Shown here piece by piece: positions 36,704 through 46,711 of a stretch of DNA of 64,000 nucleotides. The notes beneath the pieces were generated by a model. That model saw only the letters and a program-made list of their open reading frames with translations, was not told the DNA's origin and made no database searches. The stretch spans positions 82,437 to 146,436 of the forward strand of contig NZ_JARFJD010000012.1 in the NCBI RefSeq assembly GCF_029087225.1, in the 5' to 3' direction. Both the position numbers and the translations under genes were made by a program. The stretch is from Limnobacter olei (GTDB lineage: Bacteria > Pseudomonadota > Gammaproteobacteria > Burkholderiales > Burkholderiaceae_B). Each line of letters opens with the position of its first letter. Within the stretch, counting starts at the first letter, position 1.

Positions 36704-39286
36704 TTATGCCGCCAATTCAGCCTTGTTTGCAATGTCCACAAATTCCTTGATTTGATCAAAGTTCATGTAACGATAAACTTCACCAGACACATTGCCCAGC
36801 ATTTTCACTTGCTCCATGTACTCTTCCACTGTCGGGATCTTGCCCATCAGTGCACACACGGCAGCCAGTTCGGCCGAGCTGAGGTACACACGGGTGTCAA
36901 TGCCCAGGCGGTTCGGGAAGTTACGTGTGGAAGTGGATACAGCGGTGGAACCCTTGCGGATTTGCGCCTGGTTACCCATACACAGTGAACAACCTGGCAA
37001 CTCCATACGAGCGCCAGTGCGGCCCAAAATGCCGTAGTAGCCTTCTTCGGTCAGGATGTGCTGGTCCATCTTGGTGGGTGGTGCAATCCACAAACGTGTT
37101 GGGATGTCTGTTTTGCCTTCCAGTACCTTGCCAGCTGCGCGGAAATGACCAATGTTGGTCATGCAAGAACCGATGAACACTTCATCAATCTTGTCGCCAG
37201 CCACTTCACTCAAGAACTTCACATCATCGGGGTCGTTCGGGCAAGCCAGAATCGGTTCCTTGATGTCTTTCAGGTCGATTTCGATCACTGCAGCGTATTC
37301 TGCATCCGCATCGCCTTTGAGCAATTCAGGGTTTGCAATCCATGCTTCCATGGCCTTGATGCGGCGTGTCAGCGTGCGTGAATCCTGGTAGCCCTGGGCA
37401 ATCATCCACTTCATCAAAGTGATGTTGGACTTCATGTACTCGATGATTGGCTCTTTGTCCAAATGCACGGTACAGCCAGCAGCAGAGCGTTCTGCAGAGG
37501 CGTCTGACAATTCAAAAGCCTGCTCAACTTTCAGTTGTGGCAAACCTTCAATTTCCAGAATGCGGCCAGAGAAAATGTTCTTCTTGCCTTTCTTTTCAAC
37601 AGTCAACAGACCTGCCTTGATGGCGTACAAAGGAATTGCGTTGACCAGGTCACGCAAGGTAACGCCGGGTTGCATTTCACCTTTGAAGCGAACCAACACG
37701 GATTCAGGCATGTCCAAGGGCATTACGCCAGTGGCCGCAGCAAAGGCCACCAAGCCGGAACCGGCGGGGAAAGAAATACCGATCGGGAAACGGGTGTGCG
37801 AATCGCCACCGGTGCCCACTGTGTCGGGCATCAACAAGCGGTTCAACCAGCTGTGAATCACGCCGTCACCAGGACGCAAGGCCACGCCGCCACGGTTCTC
37901 GATGAAGTCGGGCAGTTCGTGGTGCATTTTCACGTCCACGGGCTTGGGGTAAGCGGCTGTGTGGCAGAAGGACTGCATCACCAAATCCGCAGAGAAGCCC
38001 AAACAGGCCAGGTCTTTCAATTCGTCGCGAGTCATTGGACCGGTGGTGTCCTGAGAACCCACAGTGGTCATCTTGGGTTCGCAGTAAGTACCGGGGCGAA
38101 CACCTTCCACGCCACAGGCCTTGCCTACCATTTTCTGAGCCAGGCTGTAGCCCTTGGTTGATGCAACTTGTGAAGAAGGACGGCGGAACACTGGGCTTGG
38201 ACCTTGACCCAAAGCAGCACGGGCGCGGTCAGTCAGACCACGACCAATAATCAGGGGAATACGGCCACCAGCTCGCACTTCGTCGAACAGCACATCAGTT
38301 TTCACAGAAAATTCTGCGATCACCGCGCCGTTTTTCAGGGCTTTGCCTTCGAATGGACGCAATTCGATTTCATCGCCCATGTCCATCTGGCTTACATCAA
38401 GTTCGATTGGCAATGCACCAGCGTCTTCCATGGTGTTGAAGAAAATTGGAGCAATTTTGTTACCCAGGCAGTAACCGCCGAAACGCTTGTTGGGAATGAA
38501 GGGAATGTCATCGCCGGTGAACCACAACACACTGTTGGTGGCTGACTTGCGTGATGAACCAGTACCCACAACATCGCCTACATAAGCGATTGGGTTGCCT
38601 TTGGCGATCAGGGCTTGCAACTGCTTGATGGGGCCCACTTTGCCTGGCTCGTCGGCTTCAATACCTGGGCGTGGGTTTTTCAACATGGCCAGGGCGTGCA
38701 ATGGAATGTCAGGGCGGCTCCAGGCATCGGGCGCTGGGGACAAATCATCGGTGTTGGTTTCGCCGGTTACCTTGAACACGGTCAGCTTGATGCTTTGCGG
38801 CACTTCAGGGCGGCTGGTGAACCACTCGGCGTCGGCCCAGCTTTGCATCACTTTCTTGGCAGTTGCACTGCCCTTGTCGGCCAGGTCTTTTACGTCATGG
38901 AAGTAATCGAACATCAACAGCGTTTTTGACAAGGCTTCAGCGGCGATCTCGCCCACTTCTGCATCGTTCAAGGCGTCGATCAACGGCTTGATGTTGAAAC
39001 CACCCAGCATGGTGCCCAACAGGAAAGTGGCTTTCTTGCGGTCGATCAGCTTGCAAGTGTCGGAACCATTCACGATGGCGGCCAGGAAAGCAGACTTCAC
39101 CTTGGCGGCATCATCCACACCGGCGGGTACGCGGTTGGTGATCAGGTCGAGCAAGAATTCTTCTTCGCCTGCGGGCGGGTTCTTCAGCAATTGAACCAGA
39201 TCAGCGGTTTGCTGGGCAGACAAAGGCAGTGGAGGAATGCCCAACGCTGCGCGCTCGGCAACGTGTTGGCGATAGGACTCAAGCAT
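36704..39286 (-). CDS. acnB: Aconitate hydratase B
   Basis: The main cycle aconitase of many proteobacteria, also able to hydrate 2-methylaconitate. The order of domains is that of AcnB: N-terminal HEAT-like region ([19 protein letters not shown]), swivel domain with [19 protein letters not shown], then the cluster-binding core with [16 protein letters not shown] and [15 protein letters not shown] carrying the three Fe-S cysteines. At 860 residues it is full length. A palindromic AT-rich element lies 110 nt upstream. Confidence 0.97.
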   Translation of the reverse strand: MLESYRQHVAERAALGIPPLPLSAQQTADLVQLLKNPPAGEEEFLLDLITNRVPAGVDDAAKVKSAFLAAIVNGSDTCKLIDRKKATFLLGTMLGGFNIKPLIDALNDAEVGEIAAEALSKTLLMFDYFHDVKDLADKGSATAKKVMQSWADAEWFTSRPEVPQSIKLTVFKVTGETNTDDLSPAPDAWSRPDIPLHALAMLKNPRPGIEADEPGKVGPIKQLQALIAKGNPIAYVGDVVGTGSSRKSATNSVLWFTGDDIPFIPNKRFGGYCLGNKIAPIFFNTMEDAGALPIELDVSQMDMGDEIELRPFEGKALKNGAVIAEFSVKTDVLFDEVRAGGRIPLIIGRGLTDRARAALGQGPSPVFRRPSSQVASTKGYSLAQKMVGKACGVEGVRPGTYCEPKMTTVGSQDTTGPMTRDELKDLACLGFSADLVMQSFCHTAAYPKPVDVKMHHELPDFIENRGGVALRPGDGVIHSWLNRLLMPDTVGTGGDSHTRFPIGISFPAGSGLVAFAAATGVMPLDMPESVLVRFKGEMQPGVTLRDLVNAIPLYAIKAGLLTVEKKGKKNIFSGRILEIEGLPQLKVEQAFELSDASAERSAAGCTVHLDKEPIIEYMKSNITLMKWMIAQGYQDSRTLTRRIKAMEAWIANPELLKGDADAEYAAVIEIDLKDIKEPILACPNDPDDVKFLSEVAGDKIDEVFIGSCMTNIGHFRAAGKVLEGKTDIPTRLWIAPPTKMDQHILTEEGYYGILGRTGARMELPGCSLCMGNQAQIRKGSTAVSTSTRNFPNRLGIDTRVYLSSAELAAVCALMGKIPTVEEYMEQVKMLGNVSGEVYRYMNFDQIKEFVDIANKAELAA

Positions 39287-39395
39287 GAGATCTCCCTAGA
39301 TTGGGTGGGGTCAATAGAAACTGTGTAATTTTGAGGCAGTTCGCACGTGCACACAAGTGCTGCGATGCAAAAGTGGCGGGGTTTCAGTGCCTCTC

Positions 39396-39420
39396 AAGTC
39401 TTATATATGATATAGGACTT
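39396..39420. promoter_or_regulatory. Palindromic candidate operator upstream of acnB
   Basis: AAGTCTTATAT (39396-39406) and ATATAGGACTT (39410-39420) are reverse complements with one mismatch in 11 and a 3-nt centre. It shares TCTTATAT with the element between gntR and mdh. It lies 110 nt upstream of the acnB start and could be bound by the GntR-family protein; this is inference. Confidence 0.5.
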
Positions 39421-39468
39421 TCCCTTATTTTTGAAGAGGGCAAGGTCGATTCGGCCCGCTTTTAGAGC

Positions 39469-40473
39469 CTATTGTCGCTTTGTACGCTGATATTTGGCCG
39501 GGCTTACACCGGTGACCCGTTTAAAGGCGTGGGTAAAAGCGCTTTGATCGTTGTAAGCCAGGAAACTGGCAATGTCCGCCAAGCTGAGATCACCTGCCTG
39601 AAGGCAGTTTTTCGCCATTTCAACCCGCACCTGCTCCAACTCATCTCTAAAACTGCTGCCCTGCTCTTGCAAGCGCCGTTGCAAGGTACGGGTACTGACA
39701 CACAAACGGCGGGCCACTTCGCTCAAGCTCGGCAAGCCAGCGCCAACGGACTCCTGCAAGGCCTTCTGAAAACCGGGAATTGACTCTTCGCCATTCTTGA
39801 CCTGCTTTAACAACAACTGCGCCTGCTGATCGAGCATGCTGCGCATGACATGGTCTGGCGACTTCAATGGCATTTCAAGCAAACTGACTGGCCACACCAC
39901 TTCTGTGTAATCGCCTGCAAAACCCACCTTGCATTGAAAAAAAGTATCGAAATCACTTGGGTTTTCTGGCATGGGGTTGATGAACTGAACACGGCGTGGG
40001 TACACGGGTATGGCTATCAAATGCTGAGTGAATGCCACCAAGACACCAATGGCCACTGAATCAACCCAGTGACCAGGGCGCCCGCGTTCGGCACCCCAAC
40101 GCAGAATAATTTCATCGCCCTGAAACGCCACATTCAATGCATTGACGCTGTACACCAAATTCTCAAACTGCTGTAAACGGGCAAATGCTTCGCCCAAGTT
40201 GGTGCAGCAACTTGCCACATAACCCAACAGGCCCATGTTGGCCGGACGCACATGGGCAGCAATTTTCAAAGGCATTGCAGGGTCTTGAAGCGTTTGATAG
40301 GTCCACTGCAACATGGCCTGCCACTGCGGAACCTCAATGCGATTTAATTCACCCGCCACGGGCCGGGCAAATGGATTCGTTTGCGCAACATCGGGGTGCG
40401 TTTCAGCCAACCAGTCAAATAGCAGATTGACGTAGCTGGCAGAAATGTGTCCGAGATTAGAATGCTGGTTCAT
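39469..40473 (-). CDS. AraC-family transcriptional regulator (arabinose-binding-like N-terminal domain)
   Basis: A 334-residue regulator. The N-terminal two thirds (for example PLKIAAHVRPANMGLLGYVASCCTNLGEAF) fit the AraC-type sensor domain found in OruR-like proteins. The C-terminal double helix-turn-helix reads LPSLSEVARRLCVSTRTLQRRL and LSLADIASFLAYNDQSAF, ending FKRVTGVSPAKYQR. It is divergent from the lipoprotein hydrolase, and a perfect palindrome sits 5 nt upstream of its ATG, suggesting that it controls both itself and the hydrolase. Confidence 0.9.
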   Translation of the reverse strand: MNQHSNLGHISASYVNLLFDWLAETHPDVAQTNPFARPVAGELNRIEVPQWQAMLQWTYQTLQDPAMPLKIAAHVRPANMGLLGYVASCCTNLGEAFARLQQFENLVYSVNALNVAFQGDEIILRWGAERGRPGHWVDSVAIGVLVAFTQHLIAIPVYPRRVQFINPMPENPSDFDTFFQCKVGFAGDYTEVVWPVSLLEMPLKSPDHVMRSMLDQQAQLLLKQVKNGEESIPGFQKALQESVGAGLPSLSEVARRLCVSTRTLQRRLQEQGSSFRDELEQVRVEMAKNCLQAGDLSLADIASFLAYNDQSAFTHAFKRVTGVSPAKYQRTKRQ

Positions 40474-40477
40474 TATT

Positions 40478-40495
40478 TGACAATAAATATTGTCA
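40478..40495. promoter_or_regulatory. Perfect palindrome in the araC-hydrolase divergent region
   Basis: TGACAATA-AA-TATTGTCA, eight-base arms with a 2-nt centre, directly upstream of the AraC-family start. Its right end TTGTCA (40490-40495) could be the -35 of a promoter for the hydrolase, with TATGCT at 40514-40519 as -10 (18-nt spacing). Symmetric sites are unusual for AraC proteins, so another regulator is possible. Confidence 0.55.
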
Positions 40496-40563
40496 GAAGA
40501 GTTTTACCTGTTCTATGCTAGCGCGTATTCAACAATACAACTTCAACAAACAGACACCACAAC

Positions 40564-41535
40564 ATGAAAAAACACGCCACAGCAATCAAGCGACTAACCA
40601 TTCTTTTCGCGAGCACTGCACTTTTTGGCCTAAGTGCCTGCAACGTTCAAGCGCCCGAGGGTGAAATTCAGGGTGCGGCGGGATTGGCCATTGCTGCCGA
40701 ACGGGCCATTTCCGGACTTGAGCGCAAGGTACTTCAAATTGACGGCTTTGTGGTGCCCTATCTGCAGGGTGGCCAGGGCGAGCCCTTGGTATTGATTCAC
40801 GGTTTTGGTGGCTCAAAAGACAACTTCAATCGGGTGGCTTATTACCTGACCAACCACTACACCGTTTATTCAATCGATGTACCAGGCTTCGGAGCCTCCA
40901 CCCGCGACTTGGATGCCGACTATGTCATCAACACCCAAATTGACCGGGTACATGAAATTATTGAAAAGCTAGGGCTGGAGAAACCACACATTGGCGGCAA
41001 CTCCATGGGTGGCTGGATCAGCGGTGCCTATGCGGCAAAGTACCCCGACAATGTGGCCTCAGTGTGGTTTTTGGCACCCGCAGGTTTGGTGGAGTCCAGA
41101 AAATCAGAAGTGATCCAGAAATTCGAGAAGACAGGTGAAATTGTTTTAACTGCAAGCAATCGCGAGGAGTTCGAGAAAATTGTGGATGTGGTGATGTATG
41201 AGCGCCCTGCTTTCGCACCCGGCTTTGTAGTGGATGCCATGGCTGCACGCGCTGCCACGGATCAACCTTTGCACAAGCGCATTTACAAAGACTTTAAAAC
41301 CGTGCCCTCTGACCTGGCTGCTGTGCTGCCAGCATCTGCATACAAGGGCCCAGGCCTAATTGTTTGGGGCAAGGAAGACCGGGTATTGCATGTGGATGGC
41401 GCGACTGAACTAAAAGCTGCCATGCCCGGGTTTGATGTCATCCTGATGGACAAAGTTGGACATGTCCCTATGATGGAACAACCCAAGCAGGTTGCAGCGG
41501 ACTATGTGAAGTGGCGTGAGATGATTGCGCAGTAA
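40564..41535 (+). CDS. Alpha/beta hydrolase, predicted lipoprotein
   Basis: A 323-residue hydrolase with a lipoprotein signal ending in lipobox LSAC (about residue 26), so probably anchored in the envelope. The fold shows the oxyanion HGFGGSKDNFNRV, the nucleophile elbow GNSMGG, the acid in VWGKEDRVLHVDG and the His in KVGHVPMMEQP. Such proteins resemble membrane-associated lipases or esterases of Psychrobacter/Moraxella type. The actual ester is unknown. It is divergent from an AraC-family regulator across a palindrome. Confidence 0.88.
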   Translation: MKKHATAIKRLTILFASTALFGLSACNVQAPEGEIQGAAGLAIAAERAISGLERKVLQIDGFVVPYLQGGQGEPLVLIHGFGGSKDNFNRVAYYLTNHYTVYSIDVPGFGASTRDLDADYVINTQIDRVHEIIEKLGLEKPHIGGNSMGGWISGAYAAKYPDNVASVWFLAPAGLVESRKSEVIQKFEKTGEIVLTASNREEFEKIVDVVMYERPAFAPGFVVDAMAARAATDQPLHKRIYKDFKTVPSDLAAVLPASAYKGPGLIVWGKEDRVLHVDGATELKAAMPGFDVILMDKVGHVPMMEQPKQVAADYVKWREMIAQ

Positions 41536-41641
41536 AACGCTGGCGCAATTTCACAAAAAACAGGCTTGATCTCGCAATATTTCTTACTCAAAACCGCGCA
41601 AAATTTGAGTTATTAAAAAACCAACGCGCGGAGATTCACGC

Positions 41642-42571
41642 ATGGAACAGTTGATCGACCAGGCAATGCCCACTTTCAATTTGTTATTCGGCCCCAACCC
41701 GGATTGGAAGCAGGTGTTTCTTACCCTGCTCACCCCGATTTTCCTGGGTGCAACGCTGGTCGAATACCTTTATTTGAAAAAAGTGGGCAAATCATTTTTC
41801 TTCAAGAAAAACGAAGTGATCAACAATATGTTGCTCGGCGGCACCTACCAGGCCATGGAGCTGGTGTGGTTTGCGCTGTTTGTGTCGGCATTCATGGAAT
41901 GGATCTACTCCTTCCGCATCGCGACCATTGAAGTAACTCCGCTGAGTTTTGCTGCCTTGGTTTTCGGCATTGAGTTTTGTTATTACTGGTTTCACCGTGG
42001 CAGCCACCGGGTACGCTGGTTCTGGTGTGCGCATGTTGTGCACCACAGTGGTGAGAACATGACCACCACCACGGCCATGCGCCAAAGCCTGTTCTATGCA
42101 GTGAACCTGCACCAAATTTTTTGGGCGCCCATGTTGATCATTGGCTTCCCCGTGTGGGCAGTGCTACTGGCCTACGGCATCAACCTGGGCTACCAGTATT
42201 TTGTGCACACCCAAGCCGTGAACAAATTTCCAAAATGGTTTGAGTACATTTTCAATACACCCAGCCACCATCGCGTGCACCATGGCCGCAACGATGAATA
42301 CATCGACAAAAACTACGGCGGCGTATTAATTATCTGGGACCGAATTTTTGGCACCTTCGAGCCCGAAGTTGCGCCGGTGGACTACGGCATTGTTCGCCAA
42401 CCCAAGACCAACAACATCTGGACGCTGAACACCCATGAATGGCGCGACATGTTTTCAGATGCACTCAAGCCTGGCCCTGTTTGGCAGCGTATCAAGCACA
42501 TATGGGCACCGCCCGAGTGGGTACGACCAGGCCTGAGCGATCAGTCCAACCTGCGCGACAAAGCAATTTAA
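41642..42571 (+). CDS. Sterol desaturase / fatty acid hydroxylase family membrane protein
   Basis: A 309-residue di-iron membrane oxygenase family protein. The histidine boxes are FHRGSHR (HxxxH), HVVHHS (HxxHH) and HHRVHHG. Several hydrophobic segments surround them (VWFALFVSAFMEWIYSF, APMLIIGFPVWAVLLAYGI). It acts on a lipid in the inner membrane; the substrate cannot be told. GGAG lies upstream of the ATG. It is followed closely by the DUF2863 gene. Confidence 0.9.
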   Translation: MEQLIDQAMPTFNLLFGPNPDWKQVFLTLLTPIFLGATLVEYLYLKKVGKSFFFKKNEVINNMLLGGTYQAMELVWFALFVSAFMEWIYSFRIATIEVTPLSFAALVFGIEFCYYWFHRGSHRVRWFWCAHVVHHSGENMTTTTAMRQSLFYAVNLHQIFWAPMLIIGFPVWAVLLAYGINLGYQYFVHTQAVNKFPKWFEYIFNTPSHHRVHHGRNDEYIDKNYGGVLIIWDRIFGTFEPEVAPVDYGIVRQPKTNNIWTLNTHEWRDMFSDALKPGPVWQRIKHIWAPPEWVRPGLSDQSNLRDKAI

Positions 42572-42617
42572 GCAATCTTCTCGTACTACAATGGGTGGAA
42601 CCTCAGAAGGATCACCC

Positions 42618-43859
42618 ATGCGCAGAAAACCACTCAACACAGCTTCCCGTTCCAAACTGTCCAAGTACGCCAAACCACTGGCGAACCTGGCCATTCTGCT
42701 TGCAGATGCCGGCAGTCGGCTTGAGCGCCGTTTCTGGAAAAAGAAGCTGTTTGCAGCGTTGGCCCCCATGCTTGAAGGCCGCAGCGACACCACGCTGATG
42801 CAAACTCTTGATCACTTGTACAGTACCAACTACCGTGCCTATGACGAATTGGCCTTTGCAATTGAAAACACTGTAGAGAGCCCTGAATTGGGTCAGGAAG
42901 AGGATATTTTATTGTTGGCCGCGCCAGTACTGGCCTGGTCAACCTACAACATTCCGTCTGGCAAAATTGAAGAGGCCACGGTGGCTGAGTTCACCAAGCT
43001 GCTTCAAAAAAATGTGCTTTCCGATCATGCCCACCTGGTGCTCACCAACATGCTGTTCAGCCCGGATCAACTGCCTGAAAGTTACACCGCTGCCGCGGAA
43101 CTGGCGAGGCAGTTGGGGCAAGCTGCCATCGATCGCGTGAAGGTTCGCATCGACACTGAGAACCTGCCCGCCACCCAAAGCTTTTTAAGTGATGTACGTT
43201 ATTTGATTGGCGCGATCTCCGTGCCCGCAGGTCAACCTGCATTCAAGTGGCAAGTTGAAGCGCACAGCAACGGCACCCTTCTGAGCAAAGAAGAAGTGCT
43301 CGCCAACTGGCGACTGACCGGTGGCCAGGCCCTTCAAAAAATAATGCCTGGCTGCCTGCTTGAACTGATGCTGCCCAACGGCCTTTACAACGCGTGCCGC
43401 GAGGCCGAGAAAGAGGCGCGTGCCTATTCAGTACGCGCCTCTGCCGCCTTTCTTGAAAGTGCGCTCGATGTTCCCACTCAAAAAATTCATGCCAGTGTTG
43501 GCGCATTTGTAGATCGCGGAGAAATTGAAGAATACCGAATCGGCTTTTCTGTGGAAGGTAACAGCGACATTGTGCATGGTGTGGTGTGGCCACTCATAGG
43601 CGAAGAATACGGCAATGAGCCAGACCCTGTTTACGAAAAAGACATCGAAAGCGAACCCGACAACCCTGTTATTCGCTCAAAAATTGAGGCCTTGTTAAAA
43701 GAAGTCGGCATTCGTCAAATCAAGGTGCTGGAAGAACGTTTCCCGCTGGAGTACTGTGAAGATTGCGGATCGCCTTTATACCCCAACCCGGAGGGTGAGT
43801 TGCTGCATGCAGAACTCCCGGAAGACTCTGAATTGCCAAACAGCATGCATTTGCATTGA
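42618..43859 (+). CDS. DUF2863 family protein
   Basis: A 413-residue cytoplasmic protein matching the Burkholderiales DUF2863 family: it starts MRRKPLNTASRSKLSKYA, has the long helical midsection with ILLLAAPVLAWSTYNIPSG, and ends with a small Cys motif EYCEDCGSPLYPNPEGEL that could bind a metal. No function is established. AGAAGG precedes the ATG at 42618; an in-frame ATG at 42591 lies upstream of that site. Confidence 0.85.
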   Translation: MRRKPLNTASRSKLSKYAKPLANLAILLADAGSRLERRFWKKKLFAALAPMLEGRSDTTLMQTLDHLYSTNYRAYDELAFAIENTVESPELGQEEDILLLAAPVLAWSTYNIPSGKIEEATVAEFTKLLQKNVLSDHAHLVLTNMLFSPDQLPESYTAAAELARQLGQAAIDRVKVRIDTENLPATQSFLSDVRYLIGAISVPAGQPAFKWQVEAHSNGTLLSKEEVLANWRLTGGQALQKIMPGCLLELMLPNGLYNACREAEKEARAYSVRASAAFLESALDVPTQKIHASVGAFVDRGEIEEYRIGFSVEGNSDIVHGVVWPLIGEEYGNEPDPVYEKDIESEPDNPVIRSKIEALLKEVGIRQIKVLEERFPLEYCEDCGSPLYPNPEGELLHAELPEDSELPNSMHLH

Positions 43860-43938
43860 AAAGCATCAAACAAACCGCTTGATTTTGTAATACGGCGCCG
43901 ACATTTTTCGGCACCTTACACGTAAGGGAGAAACAGGT

Positions 43939-46662
43939 ATGTCAACCCTGAAGCATTCAACACTGAGCACTTTCACTTCTAAAACTGGCCAGAAAGGCCA
44001 GTTTTACAGCCTGCCCAAACTGGCTGAACTGGGCTTTCCCAACCTGCACCGCTTGCCAGTATCGATTCGCATTGTGCTTGAATCGGTGCTGCGCAATTGC
44101 GATGGAAAAAAGGTTTCAGAAGAACACATTCAGCAACTGGCAAGTTGGCAAGCTCAAGCCAAACGAACCGATGAAATTCCGTTCATCGTGGCGCGTGTGG
44201 TGCTGCAGGATTTCACTGGCGTGCCCCTTCTCGCCGACTTGGCAGCCATGCGCAATGTGGCAAGGGACATGGGTCAAAACCCCAAGAAAATTGAACCGCT
44301 TGTGCCAGTGGATTTGGTGGTTGACCATTCCGTGATGATTGACTACTTTGGCACAGCCGATTCACTGCGCAAAAACATGGAAATTGAGTTTGAGCGCAAC
44401 GGAGAACGCTACCAATTCATGAAATGGGGCATGCAGGCCTTTGACACTTTCAAGGTGGTGCCACCGGGCATTGGCATTGTTCACCAGGTCAACCTGGAAT
44501 ACCTGTTCCGCGGCATCCGCAGCGCTGTCAAAGCGGGTGAGGAAAATGACAACACGGTGTACTACCCCGATACGTTGGTGGGCACAGACAGCCACACCAC
44601 CATGATTAACGGCGTGGGTGTTGTAGGCTGGGGTGTTGGCGGTATTGAAGCCGAGGCCGGTATGCTGGGGCAACCCGTTTACTTTTTGACGCCCGATGTG
44701 GTGGGGGTTGAACTCACCAACGCGCTGCGCGAAGGCATCACTGCCACTGATTTGGTATTGGCCATTACCGAGTTGCTTCGCAAGAAAAAAGTGGTAGGCA
44801 AGTTCGTTGAATTTTACGGACCTGGTGCCGCTAGTTTGTCGGTGACCGACCGAGCGACACTGGCCAATATGGCACCTGAATATGGTGCCACCATGGGTTT
44901 CTTCCCCCCCGATTCAAAAACAGTTGAATTCATGCGCAAAACTGGCCGTACTGCGGCTGAAGCCGATCGATTTGAAGCGTACTTTGAGGCACAAGGCTTA
45001 CTGGGAATGCCAGCCCCAGGTGCAATTGATTATTCAGAAGTGGTGACGCTCGACCTGGACACGGTTGAGCCATCGTTGGCTGGGCCAAAACGACCTCAAG
45101 ACCGCGTGTTGCTCAAGAACATGAAGCAACAATTCAATACACTTTTTGCTGAACCCATGGCAGCAAACGGCTTTGGCAAAGACGCAGCCGCCCTGAGCAC
45201 ACGCTACCCCACTGGGCTGGACAAACTCAGCATTGGGCATGGTGACGTATTGCTGGCGGCTATCACAAGCTGTACCAACACCTCCAACCCTGGGGTAATG
45301 CTAGCGGCTGGTTTGCTGGCCAAGAAAGCAGTTGAAAAAGGCCTGAAAGTTCAGCCGCACATTAAAACTTCACTCGGCCCTGGTTCGCGCGTGGTGAGCG
45401 ACTACCTGGCAAAAACAGGCCTGCAACCCTACCTGGACAAACTCGGATTCAACGTGGCCGCGTACGGCTGCACTACCTGCATTGGCAATGCGGGGGACTT
45501 GCTGCCCGAAATCAACGACACCATTTTGAAGAATGACGTCATCGGCTGTGCCGTGTTGTCGGGCAACCGCAACTTTGAGGCGCGTATTCACCCCAATTTG
45601 AAAGCCAACTTTTTGGCCTCGCCGCCGCTGGTTGTTGCTTATGCGCTAAGCGGCAAAGCCAATATGGACATGACATCCGAGCCGATTGGCACTGGAAGCG
45701 ATGGTCAGCCGGTTTACCTGCGTGATATTTGGCCTTCCAATGAAGAAGTTAACACACTGCTTCCCACAGCCCTGGATGCGGCAACTTTTGTACGCCTATA
45801 CAGCAACTTCACTGAGGGCCACGACCTGTGGAATAACGTGCCAGCACCTGTCGGGCAGGTATACCCATGGCCGCAATCCACCTACATTGCCAAGCCACCC
45901 TTCTTTGATGAGTTTGCCATGCAGCCCACCAAGGTGGAAACCATTCGCGGTGCAAAACCTTTGCTGATTCTGGGCGACTCAGTGACCACGGATCACATAT
46001 CACCCGCGGGCTCATTCAAACCCACGACACCTGCAGGAAAATATTTACAACAGCATGGTGTAGAGCAAAAAGATTTCAACAGCTATGGTTCACGGCGCGG
46101 CAATCATGACGTGATGATTCGTGGCACCTTTGCCAACGTACGCGTGAAAAACCTGATGATTCCTCCCGATGCAAATGGCAATCGCATTGAGGGTGGCTTC
46201 ACCATCAAGGACGGACAACAAACCACAGTGTATGACGCCGCCATGGAATACATGGCGCAAGGCACTCCCACCGTTGTGCTGGCAGGCGAAGAATACGGCA
46301 CAGGATCGTCCCGTGACTGGGCTGCAAAGGGCACTCAGTTGTTGGGGGTGAAGGTTGTGGTTGCAAGAAGTTACGAGCGAATTCACCGCAGCAACCTGGT
46401 GGGGATGGGCGTGTTGCCTTTGCAGTTTTTGGGCAATGATTCAATTCAGAGCCTGAAGCTGGACGGCAGCGAAACCTACGATGTGATCGGTTTGGCTGAA
46501 GACACCGCACCGCAAGCCGAACTGGTGCTAAGAATTACGCGTGCCAACGGTGCAGTTCAGGATGTGAAAGTGCTGAGCCGAATCGACACGCCAATCGAGG
46601 TTGAATATTACAAGCACCGGGGTATTCTGCCGTTTGTATTGCGGGAGTTGCTAGGGGCGTAA
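43939..46662 (+). CDS. acnA: Aconitate hydratase A
   Basis: Monomeric iron-regulatory-protein-like aconitase, 907 residues. Cluster cysteines lie in [13 protein letters not shown] and [12 protein letters not shown]. The C-terminal domain has [16 protein letters not shown] and [14 protein letters not shown]. The N-terminus [30 protein letters not shown] is typical. GGGAGAAA precedes the ATG. It is the third aconitase paralogue in the window, with acnB and acnD, and in other bacteria AcnA is the oxidation-stable form. Confidence 0.96.
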   Translation: MSTLKHSTLSTFTSKTGQKGQFYSLPKLAELGFPNLHRLPVSIRIVLESVLRNCDGKKVSEEHIQQLASWQAQAKRTDEIPFIVARVVLQDFTGVPLLADLAAMRNVARDMGQNPKKIEPLVPVDLVVDHSVMIDYFGTADSLRKNMEIEFERNGERYQFMKWGMQAFDTFKVVPPGIGIVHQVNLEYLFRGIRSAVKAGEENDNTVYYPDTLVGTDSHTTMINGVGVVGWGVGGIEAEAGMLGQPVYFLTPDVVGVELTNALREGITATDLVLAITELLRKKKVVGKFVEFYGPGAASLSVTDRATLANMAPEYGATMGFFPPDSKTVEFMRKTGRTAAEADRFEAYFEAQGLLGMPAPGAIDYSEVVTLDLDTVEPSLAGPKRPQDRVLLKNMKQQFNTLFAEPMAANGFGKDAAALSTRYPTGLDKLSIGHGDVLLAAITSCTNTSNPGVMLAAGLLAKKAVEKGLKVQPHIKTSLGPGSRVVSDYLAKTGLQPYLDKLGFNVAAYGCTTCIGNAGDLLPEINDTILKNDVIGCAVLSGNRNFEARIHPNLKANFLASPPLVVAYALSGKANMDMTSEPIGTGSDGQPVYLRDIWPSNEEVNTLLPTALDAATFVRLYSNFTEGHDLWNNVPAPVGQVYPWPQSTYIAKPPFFDEFAMQPTKVETIRGAKPLLILGDSVTTDHISPAGSFKPTTPAGKYLQQHGVEQKDFNSYGSRRGNHDVMIRGTFANVRVKNLMIPPDANGNRIEGGFTIKDGQQTTVYDAAMEYMAQGTPTVVLAGEEYGTGSSRDWAAKGTQLLGVKVVVARSYERIHRSNLVGMGVLPLQFLGNDSIQSLKLDGSETYDVIGLAEDTAPQAELVLRITRANGAVQDVKVLSRIDTPIEVEYYKHRGILPFVLRELLGA

Positions 46663-46680
46663 GATGCCTGGCAGTTCACT

Positions 46681-46711
46681 GCGAGAAGCGCCATCACTTG
46701 CCGCTTCTCGC
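46681..46711. repeat. 10-bp inverted repeat at the acnA/permease convergent ends
   Basis: GCGAGAAGCG and CGCTTCTCGC are perfect complements around an 11-nt spacer and straddle the stop codon of the permease gene. It could form a stable hairpin at the ends of both convergent transcripts. No T run follows on either strand, so it may protect or pause and not terminate by itself. Confidence 0.5.
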
